A stretch of 64,000 nucleotides of DNA from Candidatus Chlamydia corallus (GCF_002817655.1 NZ_NWQK01000002.1:124001-188000), one strand, 5' to 3'; positions 9,919 to 19,613 are shown, counted from the stretch's first letter. Numbers and translations: made by a program. Notes: generated by a model not told the origin, from the letters alone.

Positions 9919-11166
9919 ATGTTAGTTTCAATAGAGACGTTTTCTTCCATTGCTTCTGGTTCTCCTGTGCATAAAGCTGCAGAGGCTTGCTACACTCAAT
10001 ATAGCAAGCGAACTTCATCTAGAGAGGTGCTCAGTAGTTTTTCATGGGTTCAGGAGCTGTCTGTTTTTCCTGATCGCTATAGTCTTGCGACTGGAGCTTC
10101 AGAGTTGATTAAACAACATTGGCTGCACAGTAATCATTCATTAGCTTTTGAGTGTATTTTAATTAATGGAAAATACGAACCTTCATTATCTCAATTACCT
10201 GAGGGAGTTATTGTCTGTGGTATAGACGAAGCTAGGGTATCATTGTCTGCATTCATGCAAGCTTTTGATATAAATAAGCATCCCCTAGCATTTTTAAACG
10301 CTGTTTGTTCTGCAGATCGGGGTGTCGTGATTTATATTCCTGAAGAGATGCAGACGAATGACCCTATTTTTGTACGTCATATTAGCTTCCCCACAGTTTC
10401 AGACCATGAAGTTATCTTCTCTCCTAGGATCATAGTTATTTTAGGAGAACGGGCGTCCGCTCAAATTCAAATATCACATCATGTTGACTTAGAGGGGGGT
10501 GGCTCTAATAAAACCATAGTCAATGGAGTTACGGAACTCTTCGTTGGAGAAGGGGCAGAGCTTACATTGTTTATGATTCCCAAGTATTCTGAAGAGGATA
10601 GATTGAGTTGGTCAAGTATCGCGACGATTGAAAAAGATGCGACCTGTGTGATTACTCAGAATTTTCTTGAAGATTGCCATGGTTTCGGATGGTTTGATAA
10701 CACGTGGTATATCGTAGGGGAAAAGGGACAAGCAAAATCCCTGGTCTTGGTTCAATCTCCGAAAAAAACTTGGGTGAATAATTTAATGCATCACGATGCT
10801 CAAGAGACGGTATCGCGCCAGCATATTAAATCGATTTTATATTCTGGACACTTCCTATTTGAAGGGACGATTTCCATTTCTTCTCAAGGAGAATTGTCAG
10901 ATGCATATCAAAAGCACGATACGTTGTTATTAACCCCAGAAGCTCGGGTATCAACATTTCCCCGTTTAGAGATAGAAACAGACGAAGTAAGGGCATCCCA
11001 TGGCGCTACAGTAGGACCTTTAGATGCTCAGCAGATATTTTATATGCGTTCCCGGGGTATGACCGAGAGAGAAGCTCAAGAAAAACTCATTCAAGGGTTT
11101 TTAAAACAAGGGATATCTTCGGAGACGCTTTCAGGATCATCTTTTCAATTAAATCCGACCTCCTAG
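9919..11166 (+). CDS. sufD: Fe-S cluster assembly protein SufD
   Basis: SufD, the SufB paralogue that pairs with it in the SufBCD scaffold and helps iron entry. The protein has 415 residues. The C-terminal half carries the SufB/D beta-helix signature (EARVSTFPRLEIETDEVRA then SHGATVGPLD and FYMRSRGMTEREA). The frame is open to a TTG inside sufC at 9895, but the ATG at 9919 follows the sufC stop by one base and has GGAG 5 bases upstream, so it is the better start. The N-terminal half is weakly conserved, as usual in SufD. Confidence 0.93.
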   Translation: MLVSIETFSSIASGSPVHKAAEACYTQYSKRTSSREVLSSFSWVQELSVFPDRYSLATGASELIKQHWLHSNHSLAFECILINGKYEPSLSQLPEGVIVCGIDEARVSLSAFMQAFDINKHPLAFLNAVCSADRGVVIYIPEEMQTNDPIFVRHISFPTVSDHEVIFSPRIIVILGERASAQIQISHHVDLEGGGSNKTIVNGVTELFVGEGAELTLFMIPKYSEEDRLSWSSIATIEKDATCVITQNFLEDCHGFGWFDNTWYIVGEKGQAKSLVLVQSPKKTWVNNLMHHDAQETVSRQHIKSILYSGHFLFEGTISISSQGELSDAYQKHDTLLLTPEARVSTFPRLEIETDEVRASHGATVGPLDAQQIFYMRSRGMTEREAQEKLIQGFLKQGISSETLSGSSFQLNPTS

Positions 11167-11189
11167 GTTGTTAGGATGCAGGGGGGCAA

Positions 11190-12410
11190 GTGAAGTGTTT
11201 AAAAGAGGATTTCCCGATTTTTGCCGCTAAAGCAAGAGAGAACGAACCTTTTGTTTATTTAGATTCGGCTGCAACGACACATAAGCCTCAACGGGTGATA
11301 GATGTCGTTGCTAACTTCTATAGTTCATCATATGCAACTGTAAATCGCGTGATTTATAGTTCTTCCAGGAACGCAACTGAAGAATACGCCGCTGTCCGAG
11401 AAAAAGTTCGTAAGTGGATATCTGCAGCTTCTGATAGCGAAATTGTATTCACCCGGGGTACAACTGCTGGGTTAAACTTATTAGCGATTTCTGTTAACGA
11501 TCTCTGGATTCCTGAGGGAGGTGTTGTTCTAGTTTCTGAGGCAGAACATCATGCTAATGTTTTGTCTTGGGAGATTGCCTGTAGGCGACGAGGTTCCTTA
11601 GTAAAAAAAATCAGAGTCCACGATTCAGGACTTATAGACCTGGATTATTTGGAAGAGCTTTTAAATAAAGGTGCTCAGTTTGTAAGTATTCCTCATGTGA
11701 GTAATGTTACGGGTTGTGTGCAATGTCTCAAAGAAGTTGCTGAGCTAGTCCACCGCTATGGGGCGTATCTTGCTGTCGATGGTGCTCAGGGAGCTCCTCA
11801 CCTTCCTATAGACGTTCGGCTTTGGGATGTAGATTTTTATGTATTTTCTTCACATAAGATTTATGGGCCGACGGGCACAGGAGTTTTATACGGGAAAAAG
11901 GATCTATTGGATCAGCTTCCCCCTGTAGAAGGAGGTGGAGATATGGTTGCTATCTATGATAGTAAGAACCCTGAATATCTTTCTGCACCTATGAAATTTG
12001 AAGCTGGGACTCCAAATATTGCTGGAGTTTTAGGTTTGGGGGCTGCTTTAGATTATCTCAATGAGTTGTCAGCTGAGTTTATCTACGAGAGAGAGAGTAT
12101 GCTAACCGCATACTTACATAAGCAGCTTCTTGAGATTCCGAATGTACATATTCTGGGACCTTCTATAAATGAACCTAGGGGTGCTCTTATAAGCATGACA
12201 ATCAACGGCGCGCATCCTTTGGATTTAGGTTTTTTATTAGATCTTAGAGGGATTGCTGTGCGGACGGGTCATCAATGTGCCCAACCAGCAATGGAACGGT
12301 GGAATGTGGGTCATGTTTTGAGAGCATCTTTAGGAATCTATAACGATGAGGATGATATTAATCAGTTCGTCCTTGTTTTGCAGGACTCTTTAGATAAGGT
12401 TTGTAGATAG
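11190..12410 (+). CDS. sufS: cysteine desulfurase SufS
   Basis: PLP-dependent cysteine desulfurase that extracts sulfur from L-cysteine as a persulfide for the SUF system. The PLP lysine is in [17 protein letters not shown] near residue 223 and the persulfide cysteine in [11 protein letters not shown] near residue 363; both lie in the class II (SufS/CsdA) context. The protein has 406 residues, normal length. It starts with GTG at 11190 behind a G-rich ribosome-binding site. No sufE, sufU or sufA gene follows, so the sulfur acceptor must be encoded elsewhere. Confidence 0.95.
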   Translation: MKCLKEDFPIFAAKARENEPFVYLDSAATTHKPQRVIDVVANFYSSSYATVNRVIYSSSRNATEEYAAVREKVRKWISAASDSEIVFTRGTTAGLNLLAISVNDLWIPEGGVVLVSEAEHHANVLSWEIACRRRGSLVKKIRVHDSGLIDLDYLEELLNKGAQFVSIPHVSNVTGCVQCLKEVAELVHRYGAYLAVDGAQGAPHLPIDVRLWDVDFYVFSSHKIYGPTGTGVLYGKKDLLDQLPPVEGGGDMVAIYDSKNPEYLSAPMKFEAGTPNIAGVLGLGAALDYLNELSAEFIYERESMLTAYLHKQLLEIPNVHILGPSINEPRGALISMTINGAHPLDLGFLLDLRGIAVRTGHQCAQPAMERWNVGHVLRASLGIYNDEDDINQFVLVLQDSLDKVCR

Positions 12411-12438
12411 CACGGTCATGCTTTTCGACATGGCAAGA

Positions 12439-13197
12439 CTATCTTTTTGAAAGCCCCTTTTTTAGATAGAGCTGTTTGCTTTTCTCTTTAATCCAATTTT
12501 TTAAATACCTAGAACTCTGGAATAAACTCGGACATACATACTCCATAGGTTTTATGTCTAAGCGGTAGATATTATGAGTTTTAGACTTTCGGTTAATCGT
12601 ATTCCCTAGAAGGAAAGAATAGGGATAGTGGTCTGCGGCGAGCTTGCGGCTTGAAGAATCTGATTTCCCGAAAGGGAAAAAGAAAGCTAACGGCTTTTCT
12701 CCTGTTATTGTTTCTATTTGATGTTGCGAAAGCAAGATTTCCGTAGTGAGATAGGGAGGATTATTTAGAAGATTTCGGATAGCGAATCCCGAGGATGCTA
12801 ATTGGATATAGGGAGATTTCGCCATAGTTACAAGTTCATTTTGGCAACAAAAGGGCATGTGGTTAGAGAAGATCTCGTCTTGAAACGCTAAGGTCTCGGA
12901 AGGCTTTAAACGATAAAAAGGATCAAGTTCTTGAGCAGAATTTGATGGAACATACCGGGAGGCTACCCCTACAACAGCGGGAATTTTCTGTTCTTCGAGG
13001 AAGGGAAAGATATTTATATAGAAGTCAAAAGAAGCAAAGTCAAAAGTAAGCATAAGCGCATGCCTTTTTGGGGTCGCTTCTTTGGGGAGTGTAATAGCAA
13101 AGTTTTGCTTAAGGAGTTGTAGGTAATTTTTTAGGCGGTCTAATTGCAAGCGGGAGTGGGAAAAAAAGACCTGTCGGAAAGCAAGAACTGTCAGCAT
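12439..13197 (-). CDS. NodB-fold polysaccharide deacetylase-like protein, probably inactive
   Basis: A 252-residue protein resembling the polysaccharide deacetylase (NodB) family. It has a lead-in VLAFRQVF..L..LKNYLQLL, then LTFDFASFDFYINIFPFLEE where active enzymes have TFDDG, and a PFGKSD matching the family RxPYG box. The metal ligands look lost: the second Asp of TFDD is Phe, and the expected HTxxH region (around YIQLASSGFAIRN) has no histidines. Inference: a pseudo-enzyme or a binding protein. It is the last gene of a three-gene minus-strand group (14015 to 12439), 6 bases after its neighbour. No signal peptide is obvious. Confidence 0.6.
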   Translation of the reverse strand: MLTVLAFRQVFFSHSRLQLDRLKNYLQLLKQNFAITLPKEATPKRHALMLTFDFASFDFYINIFPFLEEQKIPAVVGVASRYVPSNSAQELDPFYRLKPSETLAFQDEIFSNHMPFCCQNELVTMAKSPYIQLASSGFAIRNLLNNPPYLTTEILLSQHQIETITGEKPLAFFFPFGKSDSSSRKLAADHYPYSFLLGNTINRKSKTHNIYRLDIKPMEYVCPSLFQSSRYLKNWIKEKSKQLYLKKGLSKR

Positions 13198-13203
13198 AAG
13201 GTT

Positions 13204-13398
13204 TTAGGAAGAGGAGTCAACATCTTCTTGGAAGTATAGGGTTAAGGTTCCTGTAATTACTTTAGGAGGAGAATCTGGGGTGGAAAGAGAAGGTTGCTCA
13301 GCAAGCACTTCGGCAAGTTCTTGGATTTCTACAGATTCTGACATAGAGGTCCTTAAGAGTTTCATCCTTTTTTGCCAAAACGTTTGCTTAATGTCCAT
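13204..13398 (-). CDS. small hypothetical protein
   Basis: A 64-residue, acidic, serine-rich protein of unknown function with no membrane segment. Two starts are possible. The ATG at 13398 has a G-rich AGGGAT site ahead and overlaps the upstream gene by 37 bases. The ATG at 13365 overlaps the upstream stop as ATGA, a classic coupling arrangement, and gives 53 residues. Either way it lies between two genes of the same strand with almost no spacing, which supports it as a real coupled gene. I do not recognise a family. Confidence 0.55.
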   Translation of the reverse strand: MDIKQTFWQKRMKLLRTSMSESVEIQELAEVLAEQPSLSTPDSPPKVITGTLTLYFQEDVDSSS

Positions 13399-14015
13399 TC
13401 CCCATCCCTATACATATGTTCAAATTGATGAAATAGGGGCAAGCTTTTCAATGCCTCAAAGTCTTGACTTGCATCTTGGTTGAGCAGTTCTTTGAGTTCG
13501 ATCACACGTAGTAGAGTTAAAAAAGATAGAGTAGGATAATTAGGAGAACCTTTTGCAGTTTGTAAGAGCGTATAGGATTTACTTAAAGCGGTATCATAGA
13601 GTTGATTTGCCTGTGCTTCTGAGATTTCTTTGAGCAGCGCTTGGATTGGGTCAGGCAATTGCAGTGCTTGGCTATTACTATAAGCCAATCCTGCATAATA
13701 GGCTCCCCGTAAAGGCTCATTATGAATATAGAAACATGAAGCTAAAAAGCTTGCATAGGGCTTCACGGCGTCTCCACCAAGGTGATACGCCTGTTCTAAT
13801 GATGGTAAGGCAGATTTAGGTGCAAGGAACCCTTGGGAAACAGCTGCTTCAGCAGCTCTGGTAATTAGAAGAATGCTATTACGTTTGTCTTGAGAATGTC
13901 TATAAATGTTAGAAATAATCTTTACGGATAGGAATGATGCTAGAATTATACAAATGACAATCGCGGAAGAAAAAGAATAAAATTTTTTCCAAATATTATG
14001 AAGTAGCTTTTGCAT
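13362..14015 (-). CDS. membrane-anchored hypothetical protein with TPR-like helices
   Basis: A 217-residue protein with one N-terminal membrane segment (about residues 15-37, SSAIVICIILASFLSV) and a helical remainder with TPR-like pairs (SLEQAYHLGGDAVKPYASFLASC, then RGAYYAGLAYSNSQAL). The likely layout is a single-pass inner-membrane protein with the helical part in the periplasm or cytosol. It is the first gene of the three-gene minus-strand group with the NodB-like protein. Function unknown. Confidence 0.75.
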   Translation of the reverse strand: MQKLLHNIWKKFYSFSSAIVICIILASFLSVKIISNIYRHSQDKRNSILLITRAAEAAVSQGFLAPKSALPSLEQAYHLGGDAVKPYASFLASCFYIHNEPLRGAYYAGLAYSNSQALQLPDPIQALLKEISEAQANQLYDTALSKSYTLLQTAKGSPNYPTLSFLTLLRVIELKELLNQDASQDFEALKSLPLFHQFEHMYRDGEWTLSKRFGKKG

Positions 14016-14541
14016 AAAGGAACGACAGTTTGGCGTTGAAAATCTACAAGCGTGCAGAGGATTTATATGAAGTTTCCTCTAACTAGAGTTTGTGCTCTTC
14101 CGTTTGGAGTTTTATGGCTTAAACCTGTTTTGATTCGAAGCTTTCATTTTATGTTATCCCAATTTAGGATTCGCATTCAATTTTTTTCTCTTCTCTAATG
14201 CGTATGCCTTATAAAGAAGGGATGGAAGGGGTTATGTTCACAAGCATTTATAAAGATTTATTTTTATTTAGGTAGTGTTTGTGAGTGCTGTTTTTATAAA
14301 GAAAGACTCAGGTAGCTGTGGTTACAGAAACTAAACTGTGCGATAGAAAGTCACTATTCTTACTTAGGAGTTTTAAAAAAGAGCTTCACTTCTACAACCA
14401 TGTTTGATAGAAAAATTTCAATGCTGTTATGTTTGTGCAGTGTTTGGGTATTGGTAAGCTTATGTGGATCTATGCAGTCCTTATTAAAGATTTCATATGC
14501 GTGTAAGTCTAAAGTTATAGTCTGAAAAATCAGGAGATATT
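14016..14541. other. intergenic region before parB
   Basis: 526 bases between a minus-strand operon and plus-strand parB, so it should hold promoters for both directions. I could not assign them. Apart from a possible 41-codon reading frame at 14400-14525, I see no gene, repeat or strong hairpin. Confidence 0.5.
14400..14525 (+). CDS. possible small hydrophobic peptide
   Basis: An ATG at 14400 opens 41 codons ending in TGA at 14523-14525. The product has a hydrophobic stretch (residues 8-24, MLLCLCSVWVLVSLCGS) and a basic tail, like a one-pass membrane peptide. There is no clear ribosome-binding site, and the frame is short enough to occur by chance. It ends 16 bases before parB, so it could also be leader sequence. 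Confidence 0.25.
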   Translation: MFDRKISMLLCLCSVWVLVSLCGSMQSLLKISYACKSKVIV

Positions 14542-15402
14542 GTGACTGAGGAAATCAGTAAGGATACAATTATAGAAGTAGCTATAGATGATATTCGTGT
14601 GAGTCCTTTTCAGCCGCGTCGAGTGTTTTCTAATGAAGAGTTGCAAGAATTAGTAGCATCGATAAAGTCTGTAGGTTTGATTCACCCTCCTGTAGTACGT
14701 GAAATTCGTACTGGGGATCGGGTGTTGTATTATGAGCTTATTGCTGGCGAACGTCGCTGGCGGGCCATGCAGTTAGCAGGATCTACTGTGATACCTGTTA
14801 TCCTGAAGCATGTGATTACCGACGGTGTTGCTGCAGAGGCTACATTGATTGAGAACATTCAAAGGGTAAATTTAAACCCTATAGAAATGGCCGAGGCCTT
14901 TAAAAAATTAATCCATGTATTTGGACTCACCCAAGACAAAGTTGCTTATAAAGTAGGAAAAAAGCGTTCTACTGTAACAAATTATTTGCGATTACTTGCA
15001 CTTTCTAAAACGATCCAGGAAAGCTTGTCGCTTGGGCAGATTACCTTGGGCCACGCTAAAGTCATCCTAACTCTCGAAGATCCTATACTTAGGGAAAAGT
15101 TGAGTGAGATTATAGTAAAAAAGCGCTTGGCAGTACGTGAAGCTGAAATTGTGGCGAAGCAACTTACAAATGGAGAGGATCCTTCCATAGAGATGAAAGA
15201 GACTTCTTTAAAGATAGAAACGTCATCAAAGCAGCATGAAGAATTACAACAACGTCTTAGTGATCTTTGTGGGTATAAGGTACGGATAACCACGCAGGGA
15301 TCGAGAGCTAAAGTTTCTTTTCATTTGGAAAATATAGACGATCTTCAAAAGTTGGAAAGCTGGCTAGCAAACCACGGTACGCTTAATGAAAGTCCAACTT
15401 AG
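14542..15402 (+). CDS. parB: chromosome partitioning protein ParB/Spo0J
   Basis: ParB binds parS sites near the origin, spreads as a clamp and works with ParA in chromosome segregation. The N-terminal ParB domain carries FQPRRVFSNEELQEL (23-37) and the CTPase/arginine box GERRWRA (69-75). A helix-turn-helix follows at about 129-153 (LTQDKVAYKVGKKRSTVTNYL), then a C-terminal dimerisation region. The 286-residue length is normal. It starts at GTG 14542, with AGGAG 5 bases upstream. No parA is adjacent, and I did not find a convincing parS in the neighbourhood. Confidence 0.96.
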   Translation: MTEEISKDTIIEVAIDDIRVSPFQPRRVFSNEELQELVASIKSVGLIHPPVVREIRTGDRVLYYELIAGERRWRAMQLAGSTVIPVILKHVITDGVAAEATLIENIQRVNLNPIEMAEAFKKLIHVFGLTQDKVAYKVGKKRSTVTNYLRLLALSKTIQESLSLGQITLGHAKVILTLEDPILREKLSEIIVKKRLAVREAEIVAKQLTNGEDPSIEMKETSLKIETSSKQHEELQQRLSDLCGYKVRITTQGSRAKVSFHLENIDDLQKLESWLANHGTLNESPT

Positions 15403-15622
15403 TAGTTGCGAAAGATAAAGAAACATTGCCTAACTTAAGAATATCTTCTCTTTTTATATTATGAGTCCGTGCTTTGTTAAATTCCAAAGTTGTAGCTCAT
15501 GTTAAATGAAGGGATTTTTTCTTTGTGGTTAAATTTATACAGTCCCTAGCGAACAGGAAAATTAAAATAAAACATCTCTCACAATCCCTAATTGCAACTT
15601 TCAGAAAACATTAGGAGATTGG

Positions 15623-16597
15623 TCAATGAATGCAGCGGTATGTATGGTGCAAGTCTCCCTTATTTGGGAGGGGATCTGATTTGCAAGCTTCTTGTCTTTG
15701 TGGACAACGATGATAAAAGGAACATCCTCCAGAACAGGATTCTGGAGAATCTTTCTGATATTCTTGGAACGCAGCTTTAGATTGTCTTTGATCTGGAGTT
15801 TCTGGAAGCTGAGAATTTAACAACATGCGTGTATAAGGATGCTGTGGATCAGAGAAAATACGTTCTGTATTTCCTCTCTCTACAATCTGTCCCTTATACA
15901 TAATCAATACTTCTGTGCAGAAAGAACGTACGACGGCAAGATCATGCGAAATAAAGAGATAGGTGAGGTTGAGTTTTTTTTGCAGCTCGGCAAGCATATT
16001 CAGAATCTGTGCTTGGATAGATAAATCTAAAGAAGAGACAATTTCGTCACAAACAATTAACTGAGGAGCTCCTAATAAAGCTCTTGCTATAGAGACTCGT
16101 TGTTGTTGTCCTCCAGAAAGTTGGTGGGGATAACGATAGCAATGATCTCGGGATAGCCCTACTAATTTTAAATATTCCTCGACAGTTGATAATACATTTT
16201 CTTTTGGGACGAGTTTATGATAGAGCAGAGAATGGCCTAAACTATCCAGGATCGTCTTTCTAGGGTTTAATGAAGCTTGTGGATTTTGGAAGACCAATCG
16301 TACTTGAGATCGGAGTTGACGCCCTCCATATCTAGAATTTAACTTAATAGGGATGCCGTTAAAAGTTAAAAACCCAGATGTGAAAGGTAGAAGACCCGCG
16401 AGACCCAAAGCAAGGGTACTTTTCCCCGATCCTGATTCTCCAATAAGTCCGACAGCATGTCTGGAATATAATGAGAAAGAAACGTCATCCACAGCACGAC
16501 TTGCAATCTTCTTTCCCTGAAACCAGAAAGCACGTTTGTAATAATGCTTCGTTAATGAGGTCGCTTGAATTAACGGCTGGGAAAAATTAGTTGTCAT
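15623..16597 (-). CDS. dppF: oligo/dipeptide ABC transporter ATPase (DppF/OppF type)
   Basis: Second ATPase subunit of a peptide importer. Walker A is GESGSGKST (53-61), the signature LSGGQQQRVSIARALL, and Walker B LIVCDEIVSSLD (DEI where DEP is usual). The C-terminus has the cysteine cluster (SGGCSFYHRCP...ACKS) and oligopeptide-ATPase domain typical of DppD/DppF. The 324-residue length is normal. It overlaps the dppD-like gene by 11 bases on the same strand, so the two are coupled. No permease or binding-protein gene is nearby. Confidence 0.92.
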   Translation of the reverse strand: MTTNFSQPLIQATSLTKHYYKRAFWFQGKKIASRAVDDVSFSLYSRHAVGLIGESGSGKSTLALGLAGLLPFTSGFLTFNGIPIKLNSRYGGRQLRSQVRLVFQNPQASLNPRKTILDSLGHSLLYHKLVPKENVLSTVEEYLKLVGLSRDHCYRYPHQLSGGQQQRVSIARALLGAPQLIVCDEIVSSLDLSIQAQILNMLAELQKKLNLTYLFISHDLAVVRSFCTEVLIMYKGQIVERGNTERIFSDPQHPYTRMLLNSQLPETPDQRQSKAAFQEYQKDSPESCSGGCSFYHRCPQRQEACKSDPLPNKGDLHHTYRCIH

Positions 16598-17561
16598 AAA
16601 GCCAACACCTTACTTTGTGACCTTCGCGTACGGAATAGACTTCTGGAGCATCAGCTGGACATTTATTTAGAATTTTTGAGCATCTAGGGTGGTAACAACA
16701 TCCCGAAGGAAACGCCGTATAATGCGGGGGCTGCCCTGGAATAGGATTAAAGGAACCTAGTTTTGTCGGTTTTAGAGAAGGTCTGGATGCTAAAAGATCT
16801 CGAGTATAGGGATGAGAAGGATTATGAAATATTTGAATTGCGGGCGCATATTCTACCATACGTCCTGCATAGAGTACCAGCACCTCATCAGCAGTCTCTG
16901 CAACGACTCCCATGTTATGAGTAATGATAAGAAGACTCATGCCTGTTTTTTTTTGTAGTGTTTTTAGTAATCGCAGAATTTGATATTGGACAGAAACATC
17001 CAAAGCAGTGGTAGGTTCATCAGCAATAAGAAGCTTAGGAGAACAGAGTAGCGCCATGGCGATACAAATTCTTTGAAGCATCCCTCCAGAGAGTTGGTGG
17101 GGGTAGAGGTTGAGGCAGAGCCTGGGATCATGAAATCCAGTTTCTTCAAGGGCGTGTAACATTTTTTCTCGAGCAACTTCTGAAGATAGAGCTAAGTGGG
17201 TATGAATAATTTCTTTGAATTGCTGTTCAATAGTAAACACCGGATTTAGAGATGCTTGTGGGTTTTGAAAGATCATAGAAATTTTTGTCCCTATAATCTT
17301 TTTGCGTGTAGAGCGTGAAGCTGTAAGTAAGTTATGGCCTTGAAAGTTGACCTGGCCAGAAATTAAAAATGGTGGGCAAGGAAGTAAACGAAGTATTCCT
17401 TGTGCTGAGACAGATTTCCCCGATCCTGATTCTCCAATAATTGCTAAGGTTTGTCCTTCATGAATAGTAAATGATAAAGATTGCACAACAGAGTGCTGTC
17501 GGCATTGTTTTGTCAATGTTATGGATAGATCCTCTATCTGTAAAATGGGATTGGAAGCCAT
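16587..17561 (-). CDS. dppD: oligo/dipeptide ABC transporter ATPase (DppD/OppD type)
   Basis: First ATPase subunit of the same peptide importer. Walker A is GESGSGKS (43-50), the signature LSGGMLQRICIAMALL, Walker B LLIADEPTTALD, and the switch histidine is in LLIITHNMGVV. The C-terminal cysteine-containing segment (GCCYHPRCSKILNKCPA) is as in DppD/OppD. The protein has 324 residues. Transcription likely begins in the short gap shared with the divergent phosphate-transport genes (17562-17615). Confidence 0.93.
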   Translation of the reverse strand: MASNPILQIEDLSITLTKQCRQHSVVQSLSFTIHEGQTLAIIGESGSGKSVSAQGILRLLPCPPFLISGQVNFQGHNLLTASRSTRKKIIGTKISMIFQNPQASLNPVFTIEQQFKEIIHTHLALSSEVAREKMLHALEETGFHDPRLCLNLYPHQLSGGMLQRICIAMALLCSPKLLIADEPTTALDVSVQYQILRLLKTLQKKTGMSLLIITHNMGVVAETADEVLVLYAGRMVEYAPAIQIFHNPSHPYTRDLLASRPSLKPTKLGSFNPIPGQPPHYTAFPSGCCYHPRCSKILNKCPADAPEVYSVREGHKVRCWLYDN

Positions 17562-17615
17562 AAGTCGTTTACAAGATCATTTACGCAAGTTATTATTGCG
17601 AAAAAGGCTATTCTT

Positions 17616-18290
17616 ATGCAAACCCTTGCTCGTCTATTTGGCCAATCTCCATTTGCTCCTTTACAAGCTCATTTAGAGATGGTGGTCTCCTGCGTGGAAT
17701 ACATGCTTCCTATATTCACTGCTCTCCGAGATGGGGAATACGAAGAATTATTAGAAATGGCAAAACTTGTTTCTGATAAAGAGTATCAAGCAGATTGTAT
17801 AAAAAATGATATGCGCAACCATCTTCCTGCGGGATTATTTATGCCGATATCTCGAGCAGGAATTCTGGAAATTATTTCTATACAAGATAGTATAGCTGAT
17901 ACTGCTGAAGATGTTGCTATCTTATTAACCATCAGACGATTAAACTTTTATCCATCTATGGAAACGCTTTTTTTCCGATTTTTGGAAAAAAATCTAGAAG
18001 CTTTTGAGTTAACTACAACACTACTACATGAATTTAACCAATTGCTTGAAAGTTCGTTTGGAGGAAGGAAGGCAGATAAAGCTCGCTTGCTTGTGGGGCG
18101 TGTCGCTAAATCTGAACATGAATCGGATGTTTTGCAACGTGAACTTATGCAAGTATTGTTTTCTGATGATTTTATAATTCCTGAAAAAGAATTTTATCTT
18201 TGGTTACAAGTAATTCGACGAACCGCGGGAATCTCAGATAGTTCTGAAAAGCTCGCACATAGAATTAATATGACCCTAGAAGAAAAGTAA
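17616..18290 (+). CDS. PhoU-like / DUF47 accessory protein of a phosphate permease
   Basis: A 224-residue all-helical cytosolic protein of the PhoU-related DUF47 type (DKEYQADCIKNDMRNHLPAGLFMPISRAGIL, DSIADTAEDVA, SEHESDVLQRELM). Such proteins sit next to PiT permeases and are thought to control their activity or phosphate response. The PiT gene starts 7 bases after its stop, so they form one operon. There is no membrane segment. Confidence 0.88.
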   Translation: MQTLARLFGQSPFAPLQAHLEMVVSCVEYMLPIFTALRDGEYEELLEMAKLVSDKEYQADCIKNDMRNHLPAGLFMPISRAGILEIISIQDSIADTAEDVAILLTIRRLNFYPSMETLFFRFLEKNLEAFELTTTLLHEFNQLLESSFGGRKADKARLLVGRVAKSEHESDVLQRELMQVLFSDDFIIPEKEFYLWLQVIRRTAGISDSSEKLAHRINMTLEEK

Positions 18291-18297
18291 TAATCGC

Positions 18298-19578
18298 ATG
18301 CTTCCTTTAATCATTTTTGTTCTTCTATGTGGCTTCTATACTTCTTGGAATATAGGAGCTAATGATGTCGCTAACGCTGTAGGTCCTAGTGTAGGGTCTG
18401 GAGTCCTGACATTGCGACAGGCTGTGATCATTGCTGCTATTTTTGAATTTTTTGGAGCCCTACTGCTTGGAGATCGTGTTGCAGGAACCATAGAAAGTAG
18501 TATCGTTTCTGTAACCAACCCCATGATCGCCTCTGGAGATTATATGTATGGTATGACAGCAGCGTTATTGGCAACAGGCGTATGGCTGCAGCTTGCATCT
18601 TTTTTTGGTTGGCCAGTCTCGACGACGCATTCTATAGTTGGAGCTGTTATTGGCTTTGGGCTAGTACTTGGTAAGGGAACTATAATTTACTGGAATTCGG
18701 TAGGCATTATTTTAATTAGCTGGATTCTTTCTCCCTTCATGGGAGGGTGTGTTGCTTACCTGATCTTTTCCTTCATTCGGAGACATATCTTTTATAAGAA
18801 CGATCCTGTTCTTGCGATGGTCCGTGTTGCACCATTTTTAGCTGCTTTGGTGATTATGACTTTGGGAGCTGTGATGATCTCTGGAGGCGTGATTCGCACT
18901 GTTTCTCCGATGCCCTGGGTCGTGAGTGGGATTGTACTTTGTGGAGTTATAAGTTATCTCATTACTTTTTACTATGTCCATACCAAGCACTGCTCCTATA
19001 TTGCAGATACACCAAAAAAGGGCAGTCTTACCTATCGTCTAAAAGAACGAGGAGGGAATTATGGAAGAAAGTACCTTGTTGTAGAAAGAATCTTTGCCTA
19101 CCTACAGATTATCGTAGCTTGCTTTATGGCTTTTGCTCACGGATCTAACGATGTTGCTAATGCAATAGCTCCTGTAGCTGGAGTATTGCGTCAGGCATAT
19201 CCTGCTTCCTATACGTCGTATACATTGGTTGGCCTGATGGCCTTTGGAGGAATAGGTTTAGTTATAGGCCTTGCGATTTGGGGATGGCGTGTTATAGAAA
19301 CTGTAGGATGTAAAATTACAGAGTTAACCCCGTCTCGAGGGTTTTCTGTTGGAATGGGCTCAGCATTAACAATTGCTTTAGCTTCTATTTTAGGACTTCC
19401 TGTATCGACAACACATGTTGTTGTTGGTGCTGTTTTAGGAATAGGTTTAGCACGGGGAATTCGTGCTATTAACTTAAACATTATCAAAGATATTGTACTC
19501 TCCTGGTTTATTACTCTTCCTGCAGGAGCTTTACTATCCATACTCTTTTTCTTTGCTTTAAGAGCTTTATTCCATTAA
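18298..19578 (+). CDS. PiT-family inorganic phosphate permease
   Basis: An integral membrane phosphate:cation symporter of 426 residues with about ten hydrophobic segments. The two inverted PiT signature repeats are present: GANDVANAVGP near residue 20 and GSNDVANAIAP near residue 281. Each half also carries a PVSTTH motif (WPVSTTHSIVGA, LPVSTTHVVVGA), the second hallmark of the family. It is cotranscribed with the DUF47 gene just upstream and lies 35 bases ahead of pgk. The substrate is inferred from the family. Confidence 0.94.
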   Translation: MLPLIIFVLLCGFYTSWNIGANDVANAVGPSVGSGVLTLRQAVIIAAIFEFFGALLLGDRVAGTIESSIVSVTNPMIASGDYMYGMTAALLATGVWLQLASFFGWPVSTTHSIVGAVIGFGLVLGKGTIIYWNSVGIILISWILSPFMGGCVAYLIFSFIRRHIFYKNDPVLAMVRVAPFLAALVIMTLGAVMISGGVIRTVSPMPWVVSGIVLCGVISYLITFYYVHTKHCSYIADTPKKGSLTYRLKERGGNYGRKYLVVERIFAYLQIIVACFMAFAHGSNDVANAIAPVAGVLRQAYPASYTSYTLVGLMAFGGIGLVIGLAIWGWRVIETVGCKITELTPSRGFSVGMGSALTIALASILGLPVSTTHVVVGAVLGIGLARGIRAINLNIIKDIVLSWFITLPAGALLSILFFFALRALFH

Positions 19579-19613
19579 AAATAAGAAAAATCAAAGTATA
19601 GGTTCTTGAGGAT

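Noticed and set aside
15592-15780. 62-residue plus-strand frame at the end of dppF
   Set aside because: Overlaps the conserved C-terminus of dppF on the opposite strand and has no similarity or ribosome-binding site.
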